A stretch of 64,000 nt of DNA, from NCBI GenBank assembly GCA_047967505.1, contig CM106539.1. The stretch is one strand, 5' to 3'. Each line of letters opens with the position of its first letter. Position 1 is the stretch's first letter. The notes under the pieces were generated by a model. It did no database searches. It was not told the DNA's origin and was given only the letters and a program-made list of their open reading frames with translations. The translations under genes and the position numbers were made by a program. Source of the DNA: Dipteris shenzhenensis (Eukaryota > Polypodiophyta > Polypodiopsida > Gleicheniales). Shown one piece after another: positions 1 through 11,203 of this stretch.

Positions 1-437
1 CTAGAAGGTTCTAGTGACTTGGCCGATAGGTAGGCAGATAGGTATGTCAGGTTAGTGTGATGTGTGGATTTGGAGTGATCATAGGAGGTGACTGATTGAG
101 ATAATCATGGAGATAATTGTGGATCTGGGATCTACCAACATGGAGGCAGTTGCCTATATATGTAACCACTCATGAATCAAGTTTTGTTCATTGTGCTTCA
201 TTGCTCCACCAACATTTTTGCTCTAGGTTGACTCATTGGAGACTCGCAAAAAAAAAAAAAAACTACTCACGTCACTTGCAGTCAAAGCATTGGGCGACAT
301 AATTGACTTCCACATCGACTATGCTCTCCTGGCATCCATTCCTTTTCCTTGGTAAAGTATTACCCAAGCAGGCAGATGGGTAGTATTGGCCCGAACGCAA
401 CATCTTCAGGATACATTTATTAAGAGGCATTCCCAAC
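1..437. other. no recognised feature
   Basis: No coding similarity, LTR end or repeat was recognised. A short A-run lies near 248-261. This is probably the flank of the Rep-like relic that follows. Confidence 0.4.
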
Positions 438-1347
438 CTACACCCCAACGTAAACTTCTAATACATAAAACAACAAAAAAGATTTGCACTGGTTAAACAC
501 ACAGTTTTTTATTTCATCGGCTCTGTAGCATACATACAACTCCATCCTGTATTCCATATCCTGTCGACTAACATTCTTGTACACACTTTTAAAATGTGGC
601 TCCCCATAATCTTTGAGGTAGTAGCCCAACATGCCATGAAAGGTATGCATGTTGCACTGCCTCAAAGCGCGACACATTACTTCAAGCCTTTTGATGTCCC
701 AACTGAGATACTTTGCTATCAACTTGTTAACCACTTGGATGCTCCTAGCAGAAATTCAAATAACCATTTGGAAATGCAAATGCGACAAGGCACCCCCCTT
801 TCTACTGCGCAAAATCTAGACATACATGCCTCTTGCAGAAACTTTTTAATGTCAGTAATCAGACACACGTCCATATCACTTCCTCCTACTCCGATAGTGA
901 GATTGAGTTTAAAGACCTTGTTACCCTCTGCTCTTATCTTGCCGATACACTTCGTAGGCCTCCCACGCCTTCTCTTAACCCTGCAAAACCAATCATGACC
1001 ATCAGTATCTAGCACCTAAGTACATGCATGCGTACCACCAATATACTTATGGCTCCTTCGTATCACCTGCACCAGTGCATGCGTCCACCTTGCGCTCTCC
1101 ATCATGAGCATCTTCATCTCCTCTAATCGCTTCAATGAGAAGCCCACACTTGGCAAGAGCTTTCACTTTCATCCTCAACACACACTGCCATTGCCCACAT
1201 GACCAATTTATCATCGTCCACTCCATCATGAAGGAACACTGCTAAACGAAACATCATCACTTGCACAAAAGGCGTGGGAAGTGGATCATTTACACTGCCC
1301 TTGGATTTTTCCAGCACAAACTCTAGTAACACATGGCCATGAGACAT
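438..1347 (-). pseudogene. decayed HUH endonuclease (Rep-like, possibly Replitron-type)
   Basis: Minus-strand frames of one broken gene. The upstream part (about 1347-1047) is acidic and unrecognised. The middle part (1015-719) contains an AT-hook-like RRRGRPTK and ends in AVERG. At a run of six C (793-798, plus strand) the frame slips; the neighbouring frame then reads GGALSHLHFQMV, with HLHFQ at 768-782, a good match to the HUH metal-binding motif (H-hydrophobic-H). Downstream (734-438) MLGYYLKDYGEPHF at about 609-650 supplies a YxxKD motif, the tyrosine motif of Rep nucleases, in the expected order. HUH Rep proteins nick single-stranded DNA for rolling-circle replication or transposition. 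The motifs are seen; the family (Replitron, or captured viral or plasmid Rep) is inference. No helicase domain was found. Confidence 0.55.
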
Positions 1348-1487
1348 GTGGCATCACATGCATCCTCTCCTTTTAGCCCCTCTCCCTCGAAACTCCTCCC
1401 ACCCTCCCCCCCTGCCAACAAATTAATTACATTTACAATTCCCTATCGTTGGGGGTACCTATAACAACCAAGTTAGGTAAAAAAATT

Positions 1488-2100
1488 AATAGAGCTCCTA
1501 GGCTTTAAGATCAATCTTGAACTCTAAATTCTGTCCTCATTGGTCCTTGCGAGCAACATATCATCCACATAAAGGATAATTATATGTAATTCTCTTGTCT
1601 CTTTTGACATAGAGGGTGCTTTCAAGTGGGCTATTCTGCAAACCCTTGCTAGATAATAATTGTGTATTTCCTCATGCCAAGATCATGAGCTTGTTTGAGA
1701 CCATGCAATGCTTTACACAACCCGCACACCTTACCTACATCACAAATCCATTGGCCTAACTCACATAGACTTCCTCATGCATGCCCCCATTAAGGAAATC
1801 CGTCCTAAAGAACTAATACACTTTCCATGGAATGGGTAGCCAATGCCATAACACAACTGATGGGGTTATCATGTTGGAAGTAGGTACAAAGGTCTCATTA
1901 TAATCTATTCCCTTTATGCGGGAATAGCCTTAGCAAATAGCATTCCCTTGTACGTATCAATGGTACCATAAGATTTTCTTTCACCTAGTAAACCCTTTTT
2001 GTCCCAATAGTCTCTTTGCCTATGAGCAACTCCACTAGATTCCATGTGATGTTGTTATGGATTGAATCCAATTCATCCCACATAGTTGTCACCAATTGGT
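1488..2100 (-). pseudogene. Ty1/copia reverse transcriptase relic
   Basis: Translated on the minus strand with frame changes, the region gives the copia RT landmarks in order: a DELDSI segment and KETIGTKRVY (about 2080-1990), DYNETFVPTS, TDFLNGGMHEEVYV (about 1800-1760), a KALHGLKQA-like stretch and finally the active-site VDDM (about 1570-1550). Many stops and frameshifts occur and no LTRs are visible, so this is an old internal fragment. It is more diverged than the other copia copies in the window. Confidence 0.8.
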
Positions 2101-2164
2101 GCTTCTCCCAATTGGTGACTAGTTGGTGCTTCTCACCACATAGCTGTCAATTGGTGCTTCTCAC
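2081..2164. repeat. short local repeat, ATTGGTGCTTCTC
   Basis: Three spaced copies of ATTGGTGCTTCTC or a close variant lie within about 85 bases. The block CATAGTTGTCACCAATTGG recurs as CATAGCTGTCAATTGG about 58 bases on. It looks like replication slippage next to the RT relic. Confidence 0.6.
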
Positions 2165-2679
2165 AAGAAATAAAGATGAATATTTATTAGATTGACTTCA
2201 GTCAAAGAGAGATGATTTTGGTTAACTAAAAATAAGTTATTACTTTGCTTTGCATTGGTAAAATACAACTGTGGGGATGCCCACAAGGGATTGGGGTTAG
2301 TCCAAGAACTAGAATGCATGTGTTTGACTAACCTTTAAGGGGTTAAAGTGTTGCTTGTTTAATTGATGTGTAGGACTTGGAAGAGTGCAAAATGGCCCTT
2401 AAATATTGGGGTAAGTGCCAAAAAGCAAATCCCACAACACAAAAAGCTCCAAGAACTCCTAGAAAGTGGCACCCCATTTAATGGAGGGGCCACTAGGGTG
2501 AAAAAGGCCATCAAAAGGGATCTAAAGATGGGCAAAGCAGAAAAGCAAGCTTTTTGTAAAAAGTAGCTTTTAGAAAGAAGTTCTAGCTTCTTGTATAAAA
2601 GAAGAGCCTAAGAGCTCCAAGTATCTAGCAACATTTCATGGGAGGGGCATGGTGTTGTTGATGTCATTCTGGTGGCTGC
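2165..2679. other. unassigned; small lysine-rich frame
   Basis: Mostly featureless. A 67-codon plus-strand frame (2363-2566) is lysine-rich, with no start context or similarity I recognise; I would not call it a gene. Confidence 0.35.
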
Positions 2680-3118
2680 TCAGGAGGAGGGGACTTTCTC
2701 TTCAGAGTGGGGACTCATGGTTGCATTTTTCACATCATCTCCTCTGTCTCTGCAACTGTTCCAGCAATCAAAGAAGATGGGAAAAATATGAGGGTAACTC
2801 GAACAATACTCAAGGGTGGATTGTTGATTAGATGGTGCGCAATAGCACCCAGTTATTGGAAAAATCCCTGCCACGGTGAGCACCTTGTCATAGAATGCAC
2901 TAGTAGCCCATTCGCATGTTGTCACCTCCCAGAGAGGATCACAATTACAATCCAAAATGCTAGCTAGAACCATATGTTGTGGGCATGAATATCCACCCAT
3001 TCTTCCTCCATAAAGAATAATGGCCGAGGGGGAGTCACTCTTGTCAAAGCTCAAATACATTCTAAGAGTACCCAAGTATACATGTAATAGAGACCAGCTG
3101 TAGTATCAAAATGTGACT
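2680..3118 (-). pseudogene. unrecognised 131-145 aa reading frame
   Basis: An open minus-strand frame (ATG at 3075; open back to about 3118). It begins with MGTLRMYLSFDKSDSP and is followed by LYGGRMGGYSCPQHMV, DPLWEVTTCEWATS and VLTVAGIFPITGCYC. It is rich in Cys, Tyr and Trp, unlike random frames here, and its composition looks like a conserved globular domain. The family is not recognised. It lies downstream, in the same direction, of the decayed coiled-coil frames at 3.1-7.5 kb and may be the C-terminal part of the same transposon ORF (inference). Confidence 0.4.
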
Positions 3119-4300
3119 CTTCCTTGCTGTCTCTTCTTGGATTGTGGTGCTGGCATTGAAGGTCTAATCTTGGCCACTCATACTAGTATCATCCCCTTCA
3201 TCATCTAGATCTATCATCTTTTCTCCTAGGAGGTCCGGATTTTCTTTTAGTTGGTCCAAGTTTTGCAATAGGGCCTATATCTACCTTAACTTGGCCACTC
3301 ATTGTCAGAGTGCTTCATTCTCTACTTGACTTTTACTGCAGCTCAATCTCGACTCCCTTTAGTGCCTTGATGTACTCCTTCTAGTGCATCATGACCTTTC
3401 TACAGGAGTCTATTCTTTTTTGGGCTATCTTTAAGGCATCCATAGCCTCATTAGCTACATGGTGGGTGGTTCAAGATGCCTCCATTAATGTTTCTCTCAA
3501 TTGTTATTGTTGCCAGTTCTTAGCTATGACTTGTGTGAGCTTGATGGATCCTCTGAATAGAATAGGGGATTGATAGCCTCACTTGGTAGAATAATTCAGG
3601 GAGGAGGTAACTAGGGCACGTGCTGAATAGGCTATGGGGATGAAACTCGAAATTGCCAAGCCAGTGGCTAGTCTTCTTGCTCTTCTATGATTTTCCCCTT
3701 CCCTTTGGTAGCTTCTTGCTTCTCTAGAGGATCTATTGTCATAGCCAAAACTTCTAAATAATCATCCTCATGGGGTGATTGTCTGATCTTGGGGCCTGGG
3801 AGTCCGTGTCAACCACTTCTTGAGACTTAGTGCTCATATGGTCGACTCGGGTGACCACTGTTTCCACATCAATTGGGGGTATAATCCCGATATCAAAGCC
3901 TAAGTTATTATCATTATTCTCCTTGCCACTTCAGCTGCTATCCTATGTATCTCTACCATAGTTTCCTCCAAGCTTGTAGGTGCAATAGTTGCCTTTGCTT
4001 GAGTACACTCTACATCGGGCTCAGTGATGGACCTTTCTTCTACCATTCTATCAGCTAGTGGAGACCTATTGTGAGTGATTAGTGGAACCTCTGCTTTGTC
4101 TTGAACAATCTCATTAGACTGATCACCTATTGTATCTAGCTTGTGAGTGGTCTATTTCACCATTTGTACTTTCAATTTCAAGCCTTCCCCACTGACCCAG
4201 CACTGTTTGGTGACAATGCTAGCACCAGATCCTCCATCCAAGCATGCTTGTTTTAGTAGGTGATTGGAAGTATAGCATTAGTATTGTCACTTTCAAAGTA
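3119..4300 (-). pseudogene. decayed acidic/coiled-coil reading frame, family unknown
   Basis: The minus strand reads as hydrophilic, helix-prone protein broken by stops. Examples are VANEAMDALKIAQKR near 3470-3420 and a segment of about 75 codons without stops (about 4130-3905) containing LEETMVEIHRIAAEVARR. Several stops are TAG or TAA where Gln would keep the heptad-like pattern, as expected from C-to-T decay of CAG/CAA. No catalytic motif was seen. It resembles the relic at 25.4-26.2 kb in style, but nucleotide homology is not evident by eye. Confidence 0.4.
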
Positions 4301-4483
4301 CTGGCTCAAATTTTTCTCTATTACATAGCCCCCTAAAGGTTCTTCTCTAGTTATTTACCAGTAATTAGTGAATCATTTCATTTGAGTGAAGTATGTATAC
4401 TTCTAGTAAAGGCAAAAATTTTATTCTTTTGGCTCTCCTTTTCCAGTAGGAAGGAGCTCACGAATTTTTGTGATTTAGGACTT

Positions 4484-4600
4484 ATTAATATATGAATACC
4501 AATGATCATAGTTAAAGATAAGTAGTCAGCTGAGATGGACATATTAATATATGAAGACCACTGATCATATAGTTAAAGATAAGTAGTCAGCTGAGATGAA
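4484..4600. repeat. direct repeat, period about 59 bp
   Basis: Two adjacent copies start ATTAATATATGAA and contain GTTAAAGATAAGTAGTCAGC; copy starts are at 4484 and 4543. They differ by a few substitutions and a 2-base indel. This is a local tandem duplication. Confidence 0.8.
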
Positions 4601-4822
4601 GGAAAGATTTACTATGGTAGTTACCAAAGGTAAGGCAAAAACAAGGACCCTTTGGAACACCAAGCCTAGTTATAATTGTTAAGTAAGTGGAACCATAAGA
4701 GGAGCAAGAATATCAATTGTAGTTGACTTAAGGGAAATTTTCCACTATACACTCTTGGAACTGTGAGATCCACCCATCACATATGTTTAGGATTGTAGTA
4801 AAATCTTCACATAAAAACTACC

Positions 4823-4935
4823 AAAATTTGATGAAGTAGGAACTACAAGGGGCACTAAGTTCTTAGATATTACTTTTTCTTCCCAAATTTGATGAAATAG
4901 GAACTACAAGGGGTGCTAAGTTCTGACATATTAGT
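4823..4935. repeat. direct repeat, period about 61 bp
   Basis: AAATTTGATGAAGTAGGAAC and its near copy AAATTTGATGAAATAGGAAC, each followed by TACAAGGGG and CTAAGTTCT, are spaced 61 bases apart. This is a tandem duplication of similar size to the one 340 bases upstream. Confidence 0.8.
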
Positions 4936-5819
4936 TTTTCAACTAGTTATGCAAATGGGAAAAAAAATTTGAGAGCTAAAGAGCATTAGAGGTCTTGATT
5001 GAATGTTACCGTTCTAAATTTTCTCTCTACTCACAACAATGTTCATCCATAGAACTCCCAAAGTCAAGGGTATTTCTAGAAGTCAATTTGGATATGTTAT
5101 CCATATATGTGTGTATGGTTAGAGATCAATAATGGGAGAAATTTTTAATGCAGCTTATTATCGCAACATGCAAAAACGATATGACTTAGAATGAGTCACT
5201 TGCAACATAGTGACATGCTCATAGGTATTGAGGACTCTATAGTAAGTGATGTTGGTAGAGAGGAGCTCTCTTGCATTGCAAGTGACTTGAATGTGCTAAG
5301 CTACCATAGTGACTATAATAGGTAGAGAGGTATTAAGGAAAAACTCCCTATTAGAGTAAATAGAGTACCATTGAAAGTGCATCAAGGACTTCTGACAACT
5401 AACATTTCAATTCCAAATTCAAAAAGTAAAGATCATAATGAGTAATACTAATTGATATCCATTCCATTACTTTTGAAAACTCAGTATATGAGATAGGAAC
5501 ATAGTCAAAACTAGACAAAATAGGGATTTGCAGATAGAGAATGTTTCCTCATTCGGAACTTTTGAAATCAACAACATAAAACATAGAACAAATATTCCCT
5601 TTATATGATAGTTCCAACTACTAGCATACACGCTTTAGAAGCCGTTGCTTATAACTACCCTACTAAGGTTTTGGATATGCTTTCTATTACTTATGAAAAT
5701 AGATATAACCCATGAGTGGCCAAGTAGTATTTTTCCACACTGGCACACCCAATGGTACAATTACTTTTGTTCATAAAAGTATATTGCGACCCTGAACCCA
5801 CTTAGACATTTGATTCATC

Positions 5820-7480
5820 AAGTTCCACATCTATTTCTGCTGGCAAAGAAACTAATGGATCATCTTCATGATGATGCCCTTGACTTGCATCTTGCATTGG
5901 GATAATTTGTTCTCCGAACTTTTCTGTAACAGTCTCTAGTTATTTTTTGTAATCACATCAGTTTCTTTTGTAACAGGATCTAGCTTTTCTGCAATAGTAT
6001 CAATATCAATGTATTGTTGATATTTTGGCTTTTCATCCTCCCCATCAGCCAAGTCTTTAAAGCTTGCATCACCTCCTCTGTCTACAGCTCTTCCTCTTGA
6101 CACAAACTCTACTCGAACTCATGACTGGTTCCTGCATCTGTCTTCTCTACTAAATCTTCATGTACCTACATAGAAAATATTTCAGAAAAAATATATGTTG
6201 TGTTAGTAGGTTGAACCGGTGTATATACCATCCGTTGCCTCTGTTGACAAGGCTTAAGCTGCTAATGTAGCTCCTAAAATAGTTTGTTTTTGCTCTTGAA
6301 CTTTCTCTTGCAAAGAATTAGTGGTGTATTCTTCTAAAGCAAAAGATTCATATGGCCTATGAGCCAAAATTAGCAATCTTTCTTTAACATTATCCTAGGC
6401 ATTCTGAGATATATTGACCAATTTTACCTGTACATGCTCCATTGCATCAATCTTCATAAATGCGCCTTCCACCTTAGTATCCTTTGAAAGGGTCTTTAGC
6501 TTCTATTCCACATACTTCACAGATTCTACTTTTGCTTGCAATAACAAGTTATCTATTTGCAACTTTGAATTGCATTTAGAAAGCAATTCTAAAACATTAA
6601 AAATTCAACTTGCATCTCCTTCAGCCATTCCTTAATAGTAGGTAAACATGCTTGTCACTCAATTTGATCCATTAATTTTTTCTCTGTCTCTTCTTTCTGC
6701 TCTTTGTAACTTTGAAACCAGTTCTGTCATTGTAACAACTCCTGCTAGATCTTTTGTACTTCAACATGGTCCTTTATCTTCTTTGTTTGCAATCCCACAA
6801 CTGCATTGAATGATTGCTATTGGAGTGTTTGCATCTAACTAGCATAGGTGTTCAAAATATCAACTGTTGCAGTAAATCACTTGTATGAAACATTACTCAG
6901 AGACTTCTCGCTTGTACGGGCTATTCTGATTTTTGCTTCATATCTGTAAACTAATCCTTAGTGACTACTGCCAATCTTTTCTTTTAGTCACTTATTTCCC
7001 CCTTTTTCAATGAAATTTTTGATTTGGATTTTATTGTTGATGGTTCCTGAAGGACCTTCTTCTCCTTATGGATGTGATCGATGTATTCCATAAAGCTATA
7101 GATAATGACTTTCCTATAGCTATCTCCACTAACTGTTGATATGTGTATTTGTCTTTGACCAAATGATCAATGGTATCTTTACTGTATCATCTGAATCTTC
7201 AAATAGCTATTTTCATTTTTCCTTGCGAGATGGCATAGTTTCTCTCTTTTGAACCACATGACTAAATAAAGCTATAATATTATATGCTATGATCTTGGAA
7301 AATTGATTTGAAGTCCACGATTGTTTTCTTGAGATCTCCTCCATTAACTTTATGTATACCAACATCGCCCACGACACATTTTCCCCTTGCTCTATAACTA
7401 ATAAATAAGCATAATTTTCTTTGGCCATATAATCATTCCGAACCAATAACACAACCCTCTCTACAAACCAACCCAACTAC
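5820..7480 (-). pseudogene. decayed long coiled-coil reading frame, family unknown
   Basis: The minus strand again reads as helix-forming protein with frequent stops, for example KLQIDNLLLQAKVESVKYVE near 6570-6500. The upstream end has an open 87-codon frame (7476-7213) with LLVIEQGENVSWAMLVYIKL. I do not recognise the family. Direction and style match the 3.1-4.3 kb relic, so both may be parts of one dead transposon ORF (inference). It ends near the left flank of Cop1, which inserted next to it. Confidence 0.4.
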
Positions 7481-7638
7481 TACTTTCTGACTTGATCCTA
7501 TACTTTACTAATCATATAATTTTTTTGGGACAAAAGTGGATTTTCAAATATGAACATATCATCAGAGGCAATGGGTGTGTTGGCTATTTAAAATGATTGA
7601 ATCGACTGGAAAAGAACACTCCCAACCTCAACACAAAC

Positions 7639-7767
7639 TGAGAGTGTTCTCAACGAAAGCAAGAATGGAAGAAGGAGAGAGAGAGAGACAGAGAGCCACA
7701 CAAGTTTTGGTGGGTGCAGAACCACCCTAATCTTCTTTTTCATTCATTTATATATGTATTTGAGTAA
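7639..7767 (-). repeat. Cop1 3' LTR, truncated at its 5' end
   Basis: Nearly identical to the inner part of the right LTR, starting TGAGAGTGTTCTCAAC on the plus strand. It stops matching after GTATTTGAGTA, where RT sequence begins. The missing part holds the LTR start and the GGGGTTAAGG hairpin seen in the right copy. Confidence 0.9.
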
Positions 7768-9623
7768 ACTATCATAGCATACATAAGACTCCCAACCGCT
7801 GATGCATAAGGAACCTTGGCCATCATGGCTGTCTCCTCATCTGATTTGGGACTATCTGTATGACTCAGTTTCACATATGGAGGCAATGGAGTACTCACTG
7901 CCTTCCCCCCCTCCATATTGAAACGCTGCAATACTTTTGTAACATACTCTTTTTGTGAAAGCCAAAGGAGTTTCCTACTCCGATCACGCGTGATGCACAT
8001 ACCAAGAATATGACCTGCAAATCCCAAATCCTTCATATCAAAGGCCTCATGCAACTTGGCCTTTAATGCATCTAGCTCATAAGTATTCTTGCTAGCCAAT
8101 AGCATATCATCCACATATAGTGCCAGGATTATCAGGCTATTATCCTTAGCCCTTTTAGTGTAGAGGCAGTGATCAATTTCACTCCTTCTAAAACCCTGGG
8201 ACCGAATGAAAGCATCAAACTTCTGATACCATTCTCTAGGTGCTTGCTTAAGACCATAGAGACTCTTCTTCAGCTTGCAAACTAAATGCTCTTTTCCCTT
8301 TTCTTCAAAGCCTTCCGGCCGCACCATGTAAATTTCCTCATGCAAATCCCCATGCAAGAAAGCTGTCTTGACATCCATCTGCATAAGCTCCACATCCTCT
8401 GCTGCCACTAGTCCAAGCATGCATCTAAGTGCGGTCATCTTCACAACTGGAGAGAATATCTCATCAAAGTCCACACCCTTCTCTTGCTTGAACCCTTTAG
8501 CAACCAAACGGGCCTTGTACCTAGGCACATCATCACCTGTGACCTTCATTTTGTAGACCCATTTACATGGCAATGCTTTCTTTCCATGTGGCAAAGAAAC
8601 CAAGTCCCAAGTCTTATTCTTCATAAGTGAACTCATCTCTGATTGCATAGCATACTCCCACTTGCGTTGATCCTCACGCATCATAGCCTCTTTGTAGCAA
8701 GAAGGCTCCCCGCAATAAGTAAGCATCACATAGTCTACCCCTGGAACAAACCTATCAGGCGGTCTAGACACTCTAGATGATCTTCTCAAGGGCATTTCAG
8801 CTTGCTGTCCCACTTGCATATCAGCCACATTTGGCTCATCATTTCCACCAATAGATGATCCATCATCTACCCTTGATTGTATACCTATGGGAGTACTTGG
8901 TTGTACAGTTTCTTGCACATTTGGTGCATGGACAGCTTGCTGTCTATCAACATATGCAGGTGGATTCACATCCTGGAAAGTGATTCTCCTCATTTCCACA
9001 TCCCTCATGGGTGCCTTATGCATCTTCTTCTCATTGAAGACCACATCATGGCTGCATATGATCTTCTTTGCTTCTAGATCCCAGAGACGATAGCCCATCT
9101 CTCCACTTTCACCATAACCCAGAAAGATGCATTTTTTAGAATTAGGATCTAGCTTCTTTCGAAGCTCTTTTGGCACATGTGCATATGCCTCACACCCAAA
9201 TATACGCAAATGAGAGTAAGAGGGCTTCTTGCCACTCCATGCCTCTTCAGGAATACCACCATCCAGACTCTTACTAGGTGATCTATTGATCACATGCAGT
9301 GCAGTCTTCATTGCCTCAGCCCAAAAACCACTAGAAAGACTTGCATTGGAAAGCATGCATTGCAACCTTTCTTGAATGGTACGGTTCATCTTTTCTGCAA
9401 CTGGATTTTGCTCTGGAGTACGAGGGGATGTGAGCTCCCTCTTAATCCCACGTGTATCACAGAAATGCTGAAAGTCATGAGAGAGATACTCTCCACTATT
9501 GTCAGTCCGTAGGCATTTAAGCATTCTACCTGACTGATTCTCAACCAAGGCCAGCCATTTCTGAAATACCTGGAACACATCACTCTTCCGAGCTATAGCA
9601 TAAGCCCACAAGCATAAGCCCAC
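7768..9623 (-). pseudogene. Cop1 integrase core and reverse transcriptase
   Basis: A long open frame from the integrase core (LRTDNSGEYLSHDF with a catalytic Asp; TPEQNPVAEKMNRT with the Glu) through the linker to RT: WVYKMKV, DVKTAFLHGDL, LYGLKQAPREW and the active site LYVDDMLLA near 8105-8130. It ends abruptly after VGSLMYAM, where deletion fuses it to the 3' LTR, so the last RT segment and all RNase H are lost. The upstream end is out of frame with the integrase N-terminus because of the 14-bp duplication at 9597-9624. Confidence 0.92.
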
Positions 9624-10888
9624 ACTTTCCTAGTTGCATCATCAATGAATGTCACATAGTATTTAGCCCCGCCTAATGACTGTGGAGGCATGGGACCACA
9701 TACGTCTGAATGCACCAAATCAAGCATTTCAAACTCTTTCTTTCCCCTTATTTTATGGGCTGATTTAGTCTGCTTCCCATAGAGACAATGCTCACAAAAT
9801 TCAAAATCAGAGAAACTCAAATGCGGTACATAACCCAAACGGCATAAGAGTTTCATTCCATTCTGGCTCATGTGCCCCAACCTGCAATGCCACAAAGAAG
9901 TTCTTGGCTGCTCGGTTATTGCAACAACATGATCAAATACCCCTGATACATGTAAGGGATACAAAGTCCCACACTTGGCACCCCTGGCCAAAAGCATAGA
10001 GCCCTTTTGAATTTTCCAACTCTGAAAGCCAAAAGTCATGTGAAAACCAGCATCATCTAGCTGACCCACTGAAATAAGACTCTTGGTCAGCTTAGGCACA
10101 TGTCTCACATGTTTCAAAACAAATGCAGACCCATTTGCAAACGAAAACTTTATGTCACCTGCTCCCACTATGTCACGTGCATAGTCATTTCCAAGATGCA
10201 CACAACCTGTCTTTCCACTGTCATAAGTGGAGAACCATTCCCTATGGGGAGTAACATGGAATGAAGCACCAGAATCCAAAATCCAATCATGGGAATATGC
10301 ATCATCTGAAGTGGTAAGCAACTCTGCAGATAAAGTAGACATGAAGAGAATGTCATTGTCACTATCATGTGTGACTGCATTGATCTCCTCGATCTTCACT
10401 TTTCCTTTGTCCTCCCTTGGACTCTCTTCCTTTTGATTTGCACCCCAATTTGCATTCTTTTTCTTATCCTTTTGCTCTCTTTTCAGCTTGTAGCAATCCT
10501 TTTTCATATGGCCCTTATTGCCACAGTGGTAACACTCAATGTTTCGTGCCCTGGATTTGCTACGAGACTTCCCTCTTTCTTGGGACTTCCCCCTGAACTG
10601 TGATCTACCCCTTTGCACATTTAAGGCTGCATCCTGCTTGTTGCCATCCATAAACTTCTGTCTAATCTCCTCGGCCAACAAGCTACCCACAACATCATCA
10701 AATTTCAGTACTCCACCAGGTGCAGAGTTACTGACAGCTGTACGGAAGGTATCCCATGAGGATGGCAATGAACATAAGAGAAATATTGCCTTAGTCTCCG
10801 CATCAAAATTCATCTTTTGAGCCTGAAGCTGGCTGAAAATAATATTAAATTCATTCAAGTGAGAAGCAATGGAGACCCCTTCCTTCAT
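9593..10888 (-). pseudogene. Cop1 Gag C-terminus, protease, integrase N-terminus
   Basis: Continuous minus-strand frame. Gag core is followed by a CCHC zinc knuckle CYHCGNKGHMKKDC (about 10536-10494), aspartic protease motif ILDSGASFHVTPHREWF (about 10290-10230), the GAG-pre-integrase segment WHCRLGHMSQNGMKLL and the HHCC region ending near DLVHSDVCGPM. The domain order PR-IN-RT is that of Ty1/copia. It lacks its own Gag N-terminus, which lies in another frame. Confidence 0.92.
9597..9624. repeat. 14-bp tandem duplication inside integrase
   Basis: AGCATAAGCCCACA occurs twice in direct succession. Fourteen is not a multiple of three, and the two integrase frames change exactly here, so this duplication is the frame-breaking lesion. 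Confidence 0.9.
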
Positions 10889-10942
10889 CTGCAGCTCAAC
10901 AACCTCTTCATGAGGTAAACTTTATTAGAGGCAGTTTCCTTC

Positions 10943-11203
10943 TCATAAGTGGCACACAGTTTCTTCCACAAATCTTCCGTAGTCTGCAAGATGAAGTCTA
11001 ATAGTAGACTTTGCTAATGCATCCAACTCATTCCAATCATCCTCAGACATATCCGCAGGCTTAGCTTCAATATTTGCCAAGGGTTTAATCTGCTTCTTTT
11101 GAATAAGCACATCCCTTATTTGTTCTTTCCACAAAGAAAAGTTTGTCCCATCAAACTTTTTAATGTTGAAAAACTCCTTTTCAGACATGGAAGAGGATGC
11201 CAT
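10943..11203 (-). pseudogene. Cop1 Gag N-terminus
   Basis: Starts MASSSMSEKEFFNIKKFDG (chosen start at 11203) with the copia Gag signature FDGTNFSLWKEQI. It is separated from the rest of Gag by a frame change. The related fragment at 26.2-27.0 kb retains about 32 bp absent here, located between two CTGC copies near 10981-10990. A slip deletion between these short repeats probably broke the frame. Confidence 0.88.

Larger units (their letters stand above)
4301..5819. other. AT-rich unassigned stretch
   Basis: No open frame or known motif was recognised. It holds the two short direct repeats listed separately and may be non-coding sequence of the decayed element around it. Confidence 0.35.
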
